Origin: Deltaproteobacteria bacterium
GTDB lineage: Bacteria; Desulfobacterota; Desulfobaccia; Desulfobaccales; 0-14-0-80-60-11
Assembly (NCBI GenBank): GCA_026388765.1
Contig: JAPLJC010000121.1
Coordinates: 1 to 48,180, forward strand
DNA length: 48,180 nt
Reading direction: 5' to 3'
Below, one piece after another: positions 16,615 through 24,786 of the stretch (position 1 is its first letter; each line of letters opens with the position of its first letter). Below the pieces are notes generated by a model, which saw only the letters and a list, made by a program, of their open reading frames with translations, was not told the DNA's origin and searched no databases. The position numbers and the translations under genes were made by a program.

Positions 16615-17044
16615 CGATTAACACCTCTGGTTCAACGCCCCCGGGGGGTTCTGCCTTTCTAAATTCTCTTATTTTTAATTCAACACGGAACTTAGCTTTT
16701 GGCTCCATTTTTATTATTGTATGATGCTCAATAGACTCGGGAAAGGAAATATATGTCTCCTTCCTTCTCTCTAATCTCTTTTTATTCCTTTTTGATATTT
16801 TTCTTTTAGGCGAATACGCATCTGAATTTCTACCTATTTTACTAAATCCAGAAAGATTATCACTTCCGAGCACTCGTTTTACTCCAGTGAGTTCGCGCGC
16901 ATGATCCTGACGGTTTAAAACCTCGCATTTCCGTTGGAATTCTCTTACGGCGTCAATAATTGATCTTGCCGAGTGATCTCGTTTCTCAGCAAGTTGCCCA
17001 GACGCAATCTTAGGTCTACAAGCTATTCTCTTTATATTTTTCAT
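16607..17044 (-). CDS. Hypothetical basic protein, upstream partner of the TQSCDL gene
   Basis: A 145-residue AT-rich gene. The first two thirds are highly basic (for example SPKRKISKRNKKRLERRK near residues 78-95), followed by a beta-like segment (HHTIIKMEPKAKFRVELKIREF). No signal peptide or membrane segment. GGGGAAGGA lies nine bases before the ATG. The basic patch suggests nucleic-acid binding, which is inference only. It overlaps the following gene by 8 bases, and the pair looks like one transferred unit. Function is not recognised. Confidence 0.6.
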   Translation of the reverse strand: MKNIKRIACRPKIASGQLAEKRDHSARSIIDAVREFQRKCEVLNRQDHARELTGVKRVLGSDNLSGFSKIGRNSDAYSPKRKISKRNKKRLERRKETYISFPESIEHHTIIKMEPKAKFRVELKIREFRKAEPPGGVEPEVLIDV

Positions 17045-17216
17045 TTAAATAGTCCTTCCCCTATATCTCAGGAGGACCAGAATTAAAAACTGTCTTAAGT
17101 TTATCACAAATTAGCCGGTTTAGACAGTCTGGTAAACTTTATTGAATAAATGCATGATAGACAAGATTGTGGCTAGTGCCACTTGTGCCCCATCGGTCTT
17201 TGCTGAAAGCTGACAG

Positions 17217-17390
17217 CTACCTGTTCGTGGGACCCATGGACCGGTCGGCGGTATAGGCAAAATAGTCGGGCCCGACGGAGGCCCCGCACATGGCGCAGGT
17301 CGCGGCCCGACCCGCGACGCTGGAGTTGGTTTCGGCGCAGGCCCAGGTCAACAGGGCCGCCAAGAGTAGCAAGCCAACCGATTTTTTCAT
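17217..17390 (-). CDS. Tiny predicted lipoprotein with a CxxC motif
   Basis: 57 residues from ATG 17390, preceded by GGAGAAG; the track start at 17429 lacks a site. A lysine start, a leucine-rich core and a lipobox-like TWAC suggest a lipoprotein with the lipidated Cys near residue 18. The short mature part contains CAMCG, a possible metal or redox pair. It heads downstream in a run of small exported proteins on the minus strand. It is too short for family recognition. Confidence 0.5.
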   Translation of the reverse strand: MKKSVGLLLLAALLTWACAETNSSVAGRAATCAMCGASVGPDYFAYTADRSMGPTNR

Positions 17391-17488
17391 TTCTTCTCCA
17401 TTTTTTCCCCGAACTGCGCCGGCGGCCAAGAGCAGGTTCTGCAGGAGCGGATTGGCAACCCGCCCCTACGGTCGCAATTTAACCCCCC

Positions 17489-17722
17489 TTAAGGGTTACC
17501 CCGGGATTTCTGGTATTGGTCGTAGAGAAAGCCCCCCAGGACCCCGGCGCCGCCGCCGATGGCCGCCCCGGCCGCCGGCGAGCCCGCCGCCCAGCCGATG
17601 AGGGCGCCGCCGCTGGCCCCCATGGCGCCGCCGCTCAGCATGCGCTGCTGCGTGTTGGACATCCCGGAACAGCCACCCAGCAAGACCGCCACCAACATGA
17701 CCAGAATGATCGACTTTTTCAT
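17489..17722 (-). CDS. Glycine-zipper lipoprotein (OsmB / YMGG-like)
   Basis: 77 residues with a classic lipoprotein signal (lipobox LLGGC, Cys near 18). A glycine zipper follows (GGAMGASGGALIGWAAG...GAAIGGGAGVLGGFLYDQYQ), the pattern of OsmB and 17-kDa-antigen-like proteins. Such proteins sit at the outer membrane with the zipper in or near the bilayer. The ATG overlaps the stop of the upstream gene (ATGA), indicating translational coupling. Confidence 0.75.
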   Translation of the reverse strand: MKKSIILVMLVAVLLGGCSGMSNTQQRMLSGGAMGASGGALIGWAAGSPAAGAAIGGGAGVLGGFLYDQYQKSRGNP

Positions 17723-18096
17723 TGCTTTACTCCCACCATCCCCGGCGGGCAGGCCTTGGCAACGCGGACCAGGATCACTTCCAGCACCGAGGTGCTCAGC
17801 TTGTCCGGATTCTCCTTATAAAACTTGTCCACTGCCTCAATGATCTGATTCACGGTTTTGGTTTTTAGATCAGCGGCTAAGGCCCGGGACACGCAGGCGG
17901 CCTTGCCTTTGCTGGCCGCGGTCTCAAAGTCGGCCAGGTTGCCGACGCCCTTCACATAACCCACCTTGGCGTCAAAGCTTAACTGGGGCCATTGGCTGCC
18001 ATCCCACAGAAATCCCTTCTCCTGGGCCAGGGCGCCGCCGGCCAGGACCAGGACCACCACCACTGCGAAGAAAACCACTTTCCCCATCAATTTCAC
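17719..18096 (-). CDS. Exported Rap1a/Tai-like small protein, paralogue A
   Basis: 125 residues from GTG 18096, eight bases after GGAGG; the track's start at 18198 is upstream of this site. Signal peptide with cleavage after GGALA. The mature part shows GFLWDGSQW, YVKGVGNLADFE, AACVSRAL, LKTKTVNQIIEAVDKFYKENPDKL and a terminal CPP. Spacing of the two cysteines around a helix with an NP turn resembles the Rap1a/Tai4 domain (secreted, disulfide-bonded; some members are type VI immunity proteins). That assignment is inference. It is a clear paralogue of the gene at 18307-18693, from tandem duplication. Confidence 0.65.
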   Translation of the reverse strand: MKLMGKVVFFAVVVVLVLAGGALAQEKGFLWDGSQWPQLSFDAKVGYVKGVGNLADFETAASKGKAACVSRALAADLKTKTVNQIIEAVDKFYKENPDKLSTSVLEVILVRVAKACPPGMVGVKQ

Positions 18097-18306
18097 GGCC
18101 TGCACCTCCAATGTGCTTTTGGACAAAACACGCCTTGTCGGCCGATGGTCATAAGACCCTGGGCCTTTTTTAGATAAGGCGTCGCTTGCCTTCGTCAACC
18201 ATCAAAGGCTGCCGAGATACTGCTGGTCAAACCCTGCCAGGGATAATCTCTAGCCGTCCCGGCGACTTCTCGTATCGGTCATTGAGCCAGGCAATAACCG
18301 CGCCTG

Positions 18307-18693
18307 TCACTTCTTCTTCTCTGTGGCCGCGGCTTCCGGCGGACAGAGCTTGGTACATCTCAGGAGGACTACCTCGATCACCGGAGTGGTCAGCTTCTGG
18401 GGATTATCCTGGTAGTATTTGTCCACCTCTTGCACCACCTGCCCGATGGTCTTGGTCTTGAGTTCGTCGACGAACCCCTTGGAAATACAGGCCGCCCGGC
18501 CACTGCTGCCGGATGCCACCTCGACATCGGCCATATTCCCCACGCCTTTGATGTAGGCCACCTTCAGATCGCCGGTCATATCTTTCCAGTGGCTGCCATC
18601 CCACAGAAAACCTTTATCCGCGGCCAGGCTCGGCATAGCCAGGGCGAAGACCAGGGCCAACCCTAGCATGGCTGCCTTTCCCCTGAATTTCAT
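18307..18693 (-). CDS. Exported Rap1a/Tai-like small protein, paralogue B
   Basis: 128 residues with a signal peptide (cleavage after PSLA) and GGGAGGAAG before the ATG. It repeats paralogue A through most of its length: GFLWDGSHW, YIKGVGNMADVE, AACISKGF, LKTKTIGQVVQEVDKYYQDNP, EVVLLRCTKLCPP. It differs by an extra cysteine and a lysine tail. The two are separated by 210 non-coding bases, so each may have its own promoter. Periplasmic or secreted location is expected; partner or substrate unknown. Confidence 0.65.
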   Translation of the reverse strand: MKFRGKAAMLGLALVFALAMPSLAADKGFLWDGSHWKDMTGDLKVAYIKGVGNMADVEVASGSSGRAACISKGFVDELKTKTIGQVVQEVDKYYQDNPQKLTTPVIEVVLLRCTKLCPPEAAATEKKK

Positions 18694-18732
18694 GGGCTTC
18701 CTCCCTCATTGAGAAATTTTCAGGTCCCCGGT

Positions 18733-19110
18733 TTAGCTTTCGTCCGGGCCGGGGGTCTCTGCCGGCGCAGCGGGTGCGCCCGCGGGCTTCTTCGTCTTCC
18801 CGGTGGCCTTTTGTCCCTTCTTTTTGGCAACTTTCGCGGTCTTTTTCTTAGTGCCGTTCTTTTTAACGGCGGTCTTTTTCTTGGTCGTCTGGGCTGGCTT
18901 GGCTTTGGCCTTGACTTTGCTTGTGGGTTTGGCCTTCTCTTCCCCCGCCTTTTGGGGAGTCGCTGGTTCCTTGGTTTCGGGGGTGGCCAGGGGCCTAGAG
19001 CCCTCCAACATGGGGGGTACGGGCGGCGGCGGCACTTCCTTCTGGGCCCTGGCGGCCTGCAGGCTCAGGAGAAAAATCCCCGCCGTGGCCAAGATGATAA
19101 TCTTCTTCAT
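18733..19110 (-). CDS. Exported lysine/alanine/proline-rich protein
   Basis: 125 residues from ATG 19110 (the track's TTG start is four codons earlier). Signal peptide with cleavage after AARA, then a proline-rich segment (PPPPVPP) and a long low-complexity tail of Lys/Ala/Thr (for example TKKKTAVKKNGTKKKTAKVAKKK). The tail is strikingly like histone H1-type repeats but is exported. Possible roles are ionic binding to peptidoglycan, LPS or extracellular DNA. Low complexity makes homology calls unreliable. Confidence 0.6.
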   Translation of the reverse strand: MKKIIILATAGIFLLSLQAARAQKEVPPPPVPPMLEGSRPLATPETKEPATPQKAGEEKAKPTSKVKAKAKPAQTTKKKTAVKKNGTKKKTAKVAKKKGQKATGKTKKPAGAPAAPAETPGPDES

Positions 19111-19148
19111 GGCTGTTCTCAAATTACTCTCCGGTGATTAAATCTGCG

Positions 19149-19186
19149 GCCGGAATTCGTCCCCCAGGAAAGGGCCGAATTCCGGC
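19149..19186. repeat. Inverted repeat with 11-bp perfect arms
   Basis: GCCGGAATTCG and CGAATTCCGGC flank a 16-base loop between two small exported-protein genes. There is no T-run, so it is more likely an mRNA-stabilising hairpin or REP than a terminator. Confidence 0.7.
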
Positions 19187-19213
19187 ATGGAGCCAGGGTT
19201 CTGGTCGGCCTGG

Positions 19214-19519
19214 CTATTCGGGTTCCTCGGCCGGTTTTGCCTTTTTGGTCTTTTTGGTAGCCTTTTTGGTTTTTGTGGCAGTCTTGGCCTTTTTGGTCTT
19301 GCTCTTCTTGGTGGCCTTGGCCGGCTCTTCCTTCGAGGCCGCCGGCGCTTCCATCTTCGGGGCCGCCGGGGCTTCCATCTTCGGAGCCGCCGGGGCCGCA
19401 GGCGCCGCCTTCTCCACCGCCGGGGCCGCCGGGGCCGGGGCCTTCTCCTGGGCCAGAGAAGCGCCCGCCAGGCTTAGAACAAAAGCCCCCACACTTGCCA
19501 GTACTAAAATTTTTTTCAT
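19214..19519 (-). CDS. Exported Ala/Pro-rich protein with lysine-rich tail
   Basis: 101 residues with a signal peptide (cleavage after ASLA). An Ala/Pro segment follows with repeated APKMEAPA units, then a Lys/Thr/Ala tail (KKSKTKKAKTATKTKKATKK) ending in acidic EEPE. The architecture matches the neighbour at 18733-19110, so the two are probably paralogues or functional partners. GGGGAGATGG precedes the ATG. The repeated APKMEAPA codons suggest recent slippage or duplication inside the gene. Confidence 0.65.
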   Translation of the reverse strand: MKKILVLASVGAFVLSLAGASLAQEKAPAPAAPAVEKAAPAAPAAPKMEAPAAPKMEAPAASKEEPAKATKKSKTKKAKTATKTKKATKKTKKAKPAEEPE

Positions 19520-19558
19520 AACCCATCTCCCCTTAAGATAAATTCGTTAAATAAATTA

Positions 19559-19635
19559 TGGTGGCGGTGCAGGGATTCGAACCCCGGACACTGCGGATAT
19601 GAGCCGCATGCTCTAACCGACTGAGCTACACCGCC
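19559..19635 (-). tRNA. tRNA-Met (CAT)
   Basis: 77 nt including an encoded CCA. Acceptor GGCGGTG pairs with CACCGCC. The D-arm GCTCAGTCGGTTAGAGC, anticodon stem TGCGG/CCGCA with loop CTCATAT, and T-arm GGGGTTCGAATCCC all fold normally. The anticodon CAT fits elongator Met; tRNA-Ile2 (lysidine-modified CAT) cannot be excluded by eye. Confidence 0.93.
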
Positions 19636-19742
19636 GTGGCTCTTGAAAATATAGTTGTCAAAGCCCGGTCTGTCAAACAAAATCGCCGGGACGCCGCCGG
19701 GGCCAATAGCCCTCGAATACCCTTGCGGGCTGCGGAAAATAA

Positions 19743-20405
19743 TCACTCAACAATATCCACTAATTGGTCGAACCGGGTCAGGAGGAAGTCGGGGTTGGCC
19801 GACTGCAGGGAGGCCAACTCACCGTAGCCGTAGGTGACCGCGGCGATATGGGCGCCGGAGCCCCGGGCGGTCATGACATCCGCCGGTTTATCCCCCACCA
19901 TCAGGGTTCGCCCCGGCGCCACCCCCAGCTCCTGGATCAAGGCCGTCAGGGGTTCGGCCGCGGGCTTCAGGGGCAGGCCGGTGCCGCCGCCGCGGCTGGC
20001 GGCGAAGCAGCGGGCCAGGCCCAGGGCCGCCAAGACCGCCTCCGTCAGGCGCTGGAGCTTGTTGGACAGAACCGCCTGTTTCTTGCCGGCCAGCTTCTCC
20101 AGAGTCTCCCGCACCCCGGGGTAGAGGCGGGTTAGATCGGCGCTATGCCGGGAGTAATAATCCAGGTAGATGGCCAGGCAATCGTCCGTCAGGTCCTGGT
20201 GGGCCGGGCCCACCAGCCGTTCCATGAACATGCGCTCGCCGCCCCCGATCATCCCGGCGATGGCTGCAGGATTGCGCTCCGGCAGGCCCAGCCGGCGGCA
20301 GGCATAATTGGCGGCCGTGGTCAAATCCGGCAGGGAGTCGGCCAGGGTGCCGTCCAGGTCGAAGACGATGAGGTCCACCGCCACTTTCTTTGATAATCCG
20401 GGCAT
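19743..20405 (-). CDS. gph: HAD-superfamily phosphatase, phosphoglycolate phosphatase-like
   Basis: 220 residues with all HAD motifs: FDLDGTLADS (nucleophile Asp near 15), LSNKLQ (motif II, near 115), a motif III lysine, and MVGDKPADVMTARG (motif IV, near 168-182). A helical cap follows motif I, as in the Gph subfamily, which dephosphorylates 2-phosphoglycolate from DNA repair. Substrate assignment from sequence alone is tentative; pyrophosphatase PpaX-like activity is the main alternative. It lies just upstream of the tRNA on the same strand. No strong SD is visible. Confidence 0.82.
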   Translation of the reverse strand: MPGLSKKVAVDLIVFDLDGTLADSLPDLTTAANYACRRLGLPERNPAAIAGMIGGGERMFMERLVGPAHQDLTDDCLAIYLDYYSRHSADLTRLYPGVRETLEKLAGKKQAVLSNKLQRLTEAVLAALGLARCFAASRGGGTGLPLKPAAEPLTALIQELGVAPGRTLMVGDKPADVMTARGSGAHIAAVTYGYGELASLQSANPDFLLTRFDQLVDIVE

Positions 20406-20462
20406 ACTGTCTCTATATTATCAATGGAGTAGGTTAGGTAGGGGATTGTTAGCGGCCTCTTA

Positions 20463-20498
20463 CGAAAAAACGAAAAAGACGAAAAAGGCGAAAAAGCC
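20463..20498. repeat. Short CGAAAAAG(R) tandem repeats
   Basis: Four imperfect copies of a 9-bp CGAAAAAGR-like unit between gph and the P1 peptidase gene. Purine-rich and non-coding; no role is apparent. Confidence 0.5.
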
Positions 20499-20535
20499 CC
20501 TGACTTGCCTTCCGGAATCCTTTCTGCCTAGGCCT

Positions 20536-21507
20536 CTACCTGACCCGCCGCCCCCGCAACAGGTCCCGGTGGGCGGGCAGGACCCCTAGGCTCTGGGCGC
20601 TTTTCACCGCCCGGAGGATGGCCTGTTGCAAGGCAATTTCCGCCCACAGGCCGATGATTTGCAGGTCGGACTCCATCTGCGGATGGCCCAGGACAAAGAT
20701 GGTGTCGCCGTCGAACAGGGTGTGCACCGGCCGGATGCAGCGGGCCAGGGCGTCGTGCCCCAGCTGCGCGATCTTCCGGGCCTCCTCGCGGTTGAGCCGG
20801 GCATTGGTGGCCACCACCCCGATGGTGGTGTTGGGCTCCCCGAACTGGCGGCGCACCAGGCCCTGGCGCACCAGCCGGGTGGAGTCGGCAAACTCACGGC
20901 TGTCCTCGGTTTTCCGGGCTCCCGCCAGGATCTCCCCGGTCTCCGGGTTCACCACATCTCCCAGGGCGTTGACCACCACCAGGGCTCCCACTTGCAAACC
21001 GTCGGGGCCCTCCACGAAGGCGGTGCCCAGGCCGCCTTTGGTGGCCTGCTTGATCCCCAGAATCTTGCCGATGGAAGCCCCGGTGCCGGCCCCCACGCTG
21101 CCGTCTCCCTGGGGCTCCGAACGGGCCGCCTCGCAGGCGGCGTAGCCCATGGCCTTGTCCGGGCGCACCTGGTGATTGCCCACCGAAAGGTCGAAGATCA
21201 CCGCGGTGGGGACGATGGGAACCCGGGTGACCGTGACGTCGAAGCCCCGGCCCCGCTCCTCCAGGTACTCCATGACCCCGCCGGCTGCGTCCAGGCCGAA
21301 GGCGCTGCCCCCGGTGATCAGGACCGCATGGACCTCGGTGACCAGGTGGTATTTTACCAGGGTGTCCATCTGGCGGGTGCCCGCGGCGGAACCCCGCACA
21401 TCGACGCTGCCCACCGTGCCCGGCGGGCACAGGACCACGGTGCAGCCGGTGACGTTTTTAAAGTCACTGGCATGGCCGACCTGAAATCCGGGAACCTTGG
21501 TAATCAT
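20536..21507 (-). CDS. P1/S58-family self-processing aminopeptidase-like protein (DmpA/NylC type)
   Basis: 323 residues from ATG 21507, 17 bases after the upstream stop; the track's start at 21597 lies inside that gene. It is a peptidase family S58 (PF03576) member. GHASDFKNVTGCTVVL at the start, ITGGSAFGLDAAGGVMEYL near 64-82, and NTTIGVVATNARL near 226-238 are the key blocks. The N226/T227 pair matches the autocleavage site at which a new N-terminal threonine nucleophile is released in NylC-like enzymes. Substrates in the family include D-aminopeptides and nylon oligomers; the native substrate is unknown. No signal peptide, so cytoplasmic. Probably co-transcribed with the LpoA-like gene upstream. 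Confidence 0.88.
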   Translation of the reverse strand: MITKVPGFQVGHASDFKNVTGCTVVLCPPGTVGSVDVRGSAAGTRQMDTLVKYHLVTEVHAVLITGGSAFGLDAAGGVMEYLEERGRGFDVTVTRVPIVPTAVIFDLSVGNHQVRPDKAMGYAACEAARSEPQGDGSVGAGTGASIGKILGIKQATKGGLGTAFVEGPDGLQVGALVVVNALGDVVNPETGEILAGARKTEDSREFADSTRLVRQGLVRRQFGEPNTTIGVVATNARLNREEARKIAQLGHDALARCIRPVHTLFDGDTIFVLGHPQMESDLQIIGLWAEIALQQAILRAVKSAQSLGVLPAHRDLLRGRRVR

Positions 21508-21523
21508 GGCAGTGGCCTTGGCC

Positions 21524-23368
21524 TCATGGTCCGGGGGCCAGAATCTGGATCTGGCCGTCTTTGACGGTAAGCAGGTAAATGGCCGCTTCCTCTTCACGCT
21601 GGGGGTTGAAGCCTTTGAACCACGGCAGGTCGGGGCTGGCCTTGAGTGACGCGACCTTCAAAGGCAGATCGGTGCGGCTCAGGGGACCGCCGGCGGCCGC
21701 CAGTTGCCCCATGAGGCGAATGACCACATAGCCCTGGGTCGCCAGATAATCCGGATTTTCCCCATATTGCTGGCGGTAGGCGGCGATGAAGCTTTGGACC
21801 GCGGGATTGGGGTCGCCGGCAAAGAAGGCGTCGGGAAATACCACCCCCTGCAGGGCCGCCAATTGCTCCGGGGTAATCCTCGGATTATGGAGCAGGTTGG
21901 TGCCCAGAAGCTGAATCCCCCCCAGGGAGACGTTAGCCAGTTGCCCGGCGATGGCCGCCACCACCGCGGCATCGTCGGGAATGAACAAAGCCACGGTTCC
22001 CGGGTTTGCCGGCGCCTGGGACTGGAGATCCTGGTTCAGGCTGGCCAGCACCGGGCTGAAGTCCTTGGTGCCGGCGGCAAAAGGCTCCTGGGCCGCCAGT
22101 TCCAGCCCCGCAGCCGCCAGTTCTTCCTGGAACATCTGCAGAAAGGTGCGGCCGTAAGCAGAATCGGGGTAAAGGATGGCGTAGCGCTGGATGGCCAGCC
22201 GCACCGCCCCTCGCACCAGGGCCCGCACCTGCTGCCGGGGGGTGAGGAAGGCCTGGAAAATCAGGTTGCCGGTCTGGGTGATATCGGCCTTCTGGGATAG
22301 GGACAGGAGAGGCAGCCCCGCGCCCTGGGCGGCGCCCGCCGCGGCCTGGGCGACTCCCGAGGTGAGGGGACCCATGACGGCCAGCACCTTTGGGTTCTGC
22401 GCCAACTCCTGCACCAGTTGCGCCGCGGCCCCGGGGTCGTTTTGGGTATCTTTAAAGACCAGTTCCACCGGGGCTTGCCGGGCCGCCAGCTCCATGCCCC
22501 GCTGCACCCGGAAGCCGACGTTGCTCATCTCGCCGCTCAGGGGCAAGAGGCACCCCAGGGTGACTTTACCGCCGCCGGCCGGCAGGGCCCTGGCGGCCGA
22601 GGCCTCCGGGCTGTTGGGATAGCGCTCCTGCAAAACCCGCTGCCATTTTTGGGCCTCCTGGGGCCGGCCGGATTCCTGGGAGACTTTAGCCAACCGGAGC
22701 ACCAGGGCGGCGGCCAGGGGACTGTCCGGGTACATGCCGGCCAGGCTCTCCAGATCACCGGGACTGGCCGCCTCCACCACCCGGGACTTCAAATCCTCGA
22801 ACCACTCCTGGTCTCCCGAAGGCAGATCCTGGGCTGCCAGGCGCAGCCGGGAAAAGGCCTGGGAGACGTTGCCTTGCTTTAAGGCGATCTCAGAGAGCAG
22901 GGCCTGGGTGGAGAACCACAAGGAGCGCGGCAGGTCGCCGGCCGCGGTGAGGCTGTCCAGAATCTGCACCGCCTGTTGATATTGCCCCAGCTTGAAATAG
23001 GCCCGACCGATGCCGTAGCGGGCCTTCAGGACCACCGCCGGTTCCGGCTGCCGGGCCAGGATGGCTTGGTAGGCCGCCAGAGACCCCTGCCAATCCCCCT
23101 GGAGGCCCAGCAGTTCGGCTTCCCGCAGGCGAGCCTCGGTGGCGTGCTGACCCTGGGGAAAACGTTCCAGGTATTGGGCATAACTCTGAAAGGCCTGGCC
23201 ATAGGCCTGACGGCGGTAACTATCTTCCGCCGCCTGGAACAGCGCCTCGCCCGCCCTGCCCGCCTCCACCGTCCGCCCGGGCGGCGGAAAACCGGGGAGC
23301 TCGGCGCAGGCCGGCAACAGCCAGAGGAGCAGCAACAGCGGCGCCAGTCTGGACCATGAAATCTTCAT
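21524..23368 (-). CDS. LpoA-like lipoprotein: TPR plus periplasmic-binding-protein fold
   Basis: 614 residues from ATG 23368, seven bases after AGGA; an ATG two codons earlier is too close to the site. A lipoprotein signal (lipobox LPAC, Cys near 20) is followed by TPR-like helical repeats (about 40-245, for example AEDSYRRQAYGQAFQSYAQYL). A type-I periplasmic-binding domain runs from about 262 (KVTLGCLLPLSGEM) to the end. This is the layout of LpoA, the outer-membrane activator of penicillin-binding protein 1A, and of branched-chain amino-acid receptor relatives. An outer-membrane location facing the periplasm is expected. Without the PBP1A partner in the window, LpoA function remains inference. 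Confidence 0.8.
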   Translation of the reverse strand: MKISWSRLAPLLLLLWLLPACAELPGFPPPGRTVEAGRAGEALFQAAEDSYRRQAYGQAFQSYAQYLERFPQGQHATEARLREAELLGLQGDWQGSLAAYQAILARQPEPAVVLKARYGIGRAYFKLGQYQQAVQILDSLTAAGDLPRSLWFSTQALLSEIALKQGNVSQAFSRLRLAAQDLPSGDQEWFEDLKSRVVEAASPGDLESLAGMYPDSPLAAALVLRLAKVSQESGRPQEAQKWQRVLQERYPNSPEASAARALPAGGGKVTLGCLLPLSGEMSNVGFRVQRGMELAARQAPVELVFKDTQNDPGAAAQLVQELAQNPKVLAVMGPLTSGVAQAAAGAAQGAGLPLLSLSQKADITQTGNLIFQAFLTPRQQVRALVRGAVRLAIQRYAILYPDSAYGRTFLQMFQEELAAAGLELAAQEPFAAGTKDFSPVLASLNQDLQSQAPANPGTVALFIPDDAAVVAAIAGQLANVSLGGIQLLGTNLLHNPRITPEQLAALQGVVFPDAFFAGDPNPAVQSFIAAYRQQYGENPDYLATQGYVVIRLMGQLAAAGGPLSRTDLPLKVASLKASPDLPWFKGFNPQREEEAAIYLLTVKDGQIQILAPGP

Positions 23369-23951
23369 CTTCATATCCTGATTATCCGGGAATAGATTAA
23401 GTTAACAAAATAACAAATTATTTTCGGAAAATGAAGGCAATAGTTTGGGGATCAACTTCTAGGCGCCGGGGAAGGGTCTGAAAGGCGCGGAACTATCAGT
23501 CTAGAATGCGTCTCTGGTTCCCAAGCTGGGCTTGGCAACCCCTGCTATCTAAGTTGTGCTTGGAATGGCAAGATTTCCTGGGTGCGAATCTTGTCTTCGC
23601 CTCGACGAGCTAACCTGAGGTTCTCCTTTGCTAAACCGCCAAGCCAGGCTTGGGGATGAGAAGAAAATACCTTAGGGTTTGAGATACAGCTATGATAACG
23701 ATATCAATAAGCTACCTGCCGAGTAACGCAGCCCGCATACAGAGCAGTGATCGAGACCAGCCGGTCTCAGCCAGAATCTATGGGAGCGTCTTTATTAACA
23801 ATGCCTTCCTGAATACCGATAACAAAAGTCTTATGATTTCCTTGGAACCATACAAAAATAATGCTTCGTTAAGTCCTCAGGTGGCATCTTGACTTAGATT
23901 CCCTCCTTCCTGTCATCTCTGGCAAAAAGAGGGAAATATAGGTCACTCGTG
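23369..23951. other. 583-bp gene-free region with degraded hairpin repeats
   Basis: No credible gene; the 66-residue plus-strand ORF at 23692 has no recognisable features. Near 23517-23540 a CCCAAGCTGGGCTTGGC hairpin and near 23637-23657 a CCAAGCCAGGCTTGG hairpin look like degraded copies of a palindromic repeat. It probably also holds the 5' region of the LpoA-like gene and the 3' region of the FecR gene. Confidence 0.5.
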
Positions 23952-24773
23952 CTAACGACGGGGAGTGGGCCTCACACCTATAATCCCGTTTGATCCTGAC
24001 GCCTCATGGATCCAGAGGTTTGGTGATTGGATTACCGGCGGCAATACGGGCCAGGGTTGCCTCACTTGATCATCCAAGGTGATGGGAGTAACAGCCGGAG
24101 ATGGAGGCCTTAGTGACTGGATTGGAGGCACAGCCAGGGTTACCCTGGTCTTGACCAGGAGTTGGTCCATTTCCCCAGATTGGACCTGGGATAACTTCAG
24201 CATGCCGTTTTTCTCCGAGATGGCCACCTGCCTTGGCCCGACTGAGAGGTGGCGCCCGGAAATCTGGTTGGCGATGGATATGCTGCCGCCCTCTATGCAG
24301 AAAAGGCGGTCCTCTTCGACGCTGACCAGGAAACCTGTCCCCCGTGGGATGGTCAGGCGAGAAGTGAGCGTATAAATCAGAGCACCTGGGCGATGATCAG
24401 GAAGGTCAACGGCAAATTGCAAGGTCCCGTTCCTCAGAGTGACGAGAAAATCAGATGGGTTGCTGGCATTGAGGGATTGTTGGCCAAATTCCAACAGGCT
24501 TTCTTCCCCCAGTTTTAGAACCACTCCTTGGGACAGGAACAGCATGGCTTTTCCTCTCGCCTCGGTCTGCAAGGCCGACCCTGGCCCAAGCAGTTCTGCC
24601 GCCTTGACAGGGCGAAAGACCTCACCCAGAGACTCCCTGACCTTGACTGCGCCTTCCATGGCGATGAGCTGGAAGGCTTCACCCAGCCGAGCCTGGGCGT
24701 AGGTTGGTGCCACCCAAGACAGCCCAGCCATTATGAGCATAATCGATAGGAAAAGCGACCGGGGTAGAGGCAT
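23952..24773 (-). CDS. Exported FecR-domain protein, copy 1
   Basis: 273 residues from ATG 24773, eight bases after GGAG; the track start 43 codons earlier lies partly in the preceding gene. Signal peptide with cleavage after TYAQA. The FecR-like beta domain (about 30-200) includes GAVKVRESLGEVFRPVKAAELL, GVVLKLGEESLLEF and IPRGTGFLV. The C-terminus is proline-rich (PPIQSLRPPSPAV, PVLPPVIQ). Classical FecR is an anti-sigma factor with a cytoplasmic part; this one is entirely exported and has no sigma factor nearby, so it is more likely an envelope or surface protein. It follows the TPR/beta-barrel gene by 13 bases, the same order as at 36.9-39.6 kb. Confidence 0.8.
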   Translation of the reverse strand: MPLPRSLFLSIMLIMAGLSWVAPTYAQARLGEAFQLIAMEGAVKVRESLGEVFRPVKAAELLGPGSALQTEARGKAMLFLSQGVVLKLGEESLLEFGQQSLNASNPSDFLVTLRNGTLQFAVDLPDHRPGALIYTLTSRLTIPRGTGFLVSVEEDRLFCIEGGSISIANQISGRHLSVGPRQVAISEKNGMLKLSQVQSGEMDQLLVKTRVTLAVPPIQSLRPPSPAVTPITLDDQVRQPWPVLPPVIQSPNLWIHEASGSNGIIGVRPTPRR

Positions 24774-24786
24774 GACGTTTCTCCAC

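Noticed and set aside
20894-21430. Long glycine/arginine-rich minus-strand ORF in the P1 peptidase region
   Set aside because: Alternate-frame shadow of the peptidase gene in GC-rich DNA; the same applies to most long opposite-frame ORFs (for example 29721-31535 opposite dnaK and 14194-15816 opposite mnmG).
23692-23892. 66-aa plus-strand ORF in the gap before the FecR gene
   Set aside because: No SD, no hydrophobic or motif pattern, and the region carries degraded palindromes.
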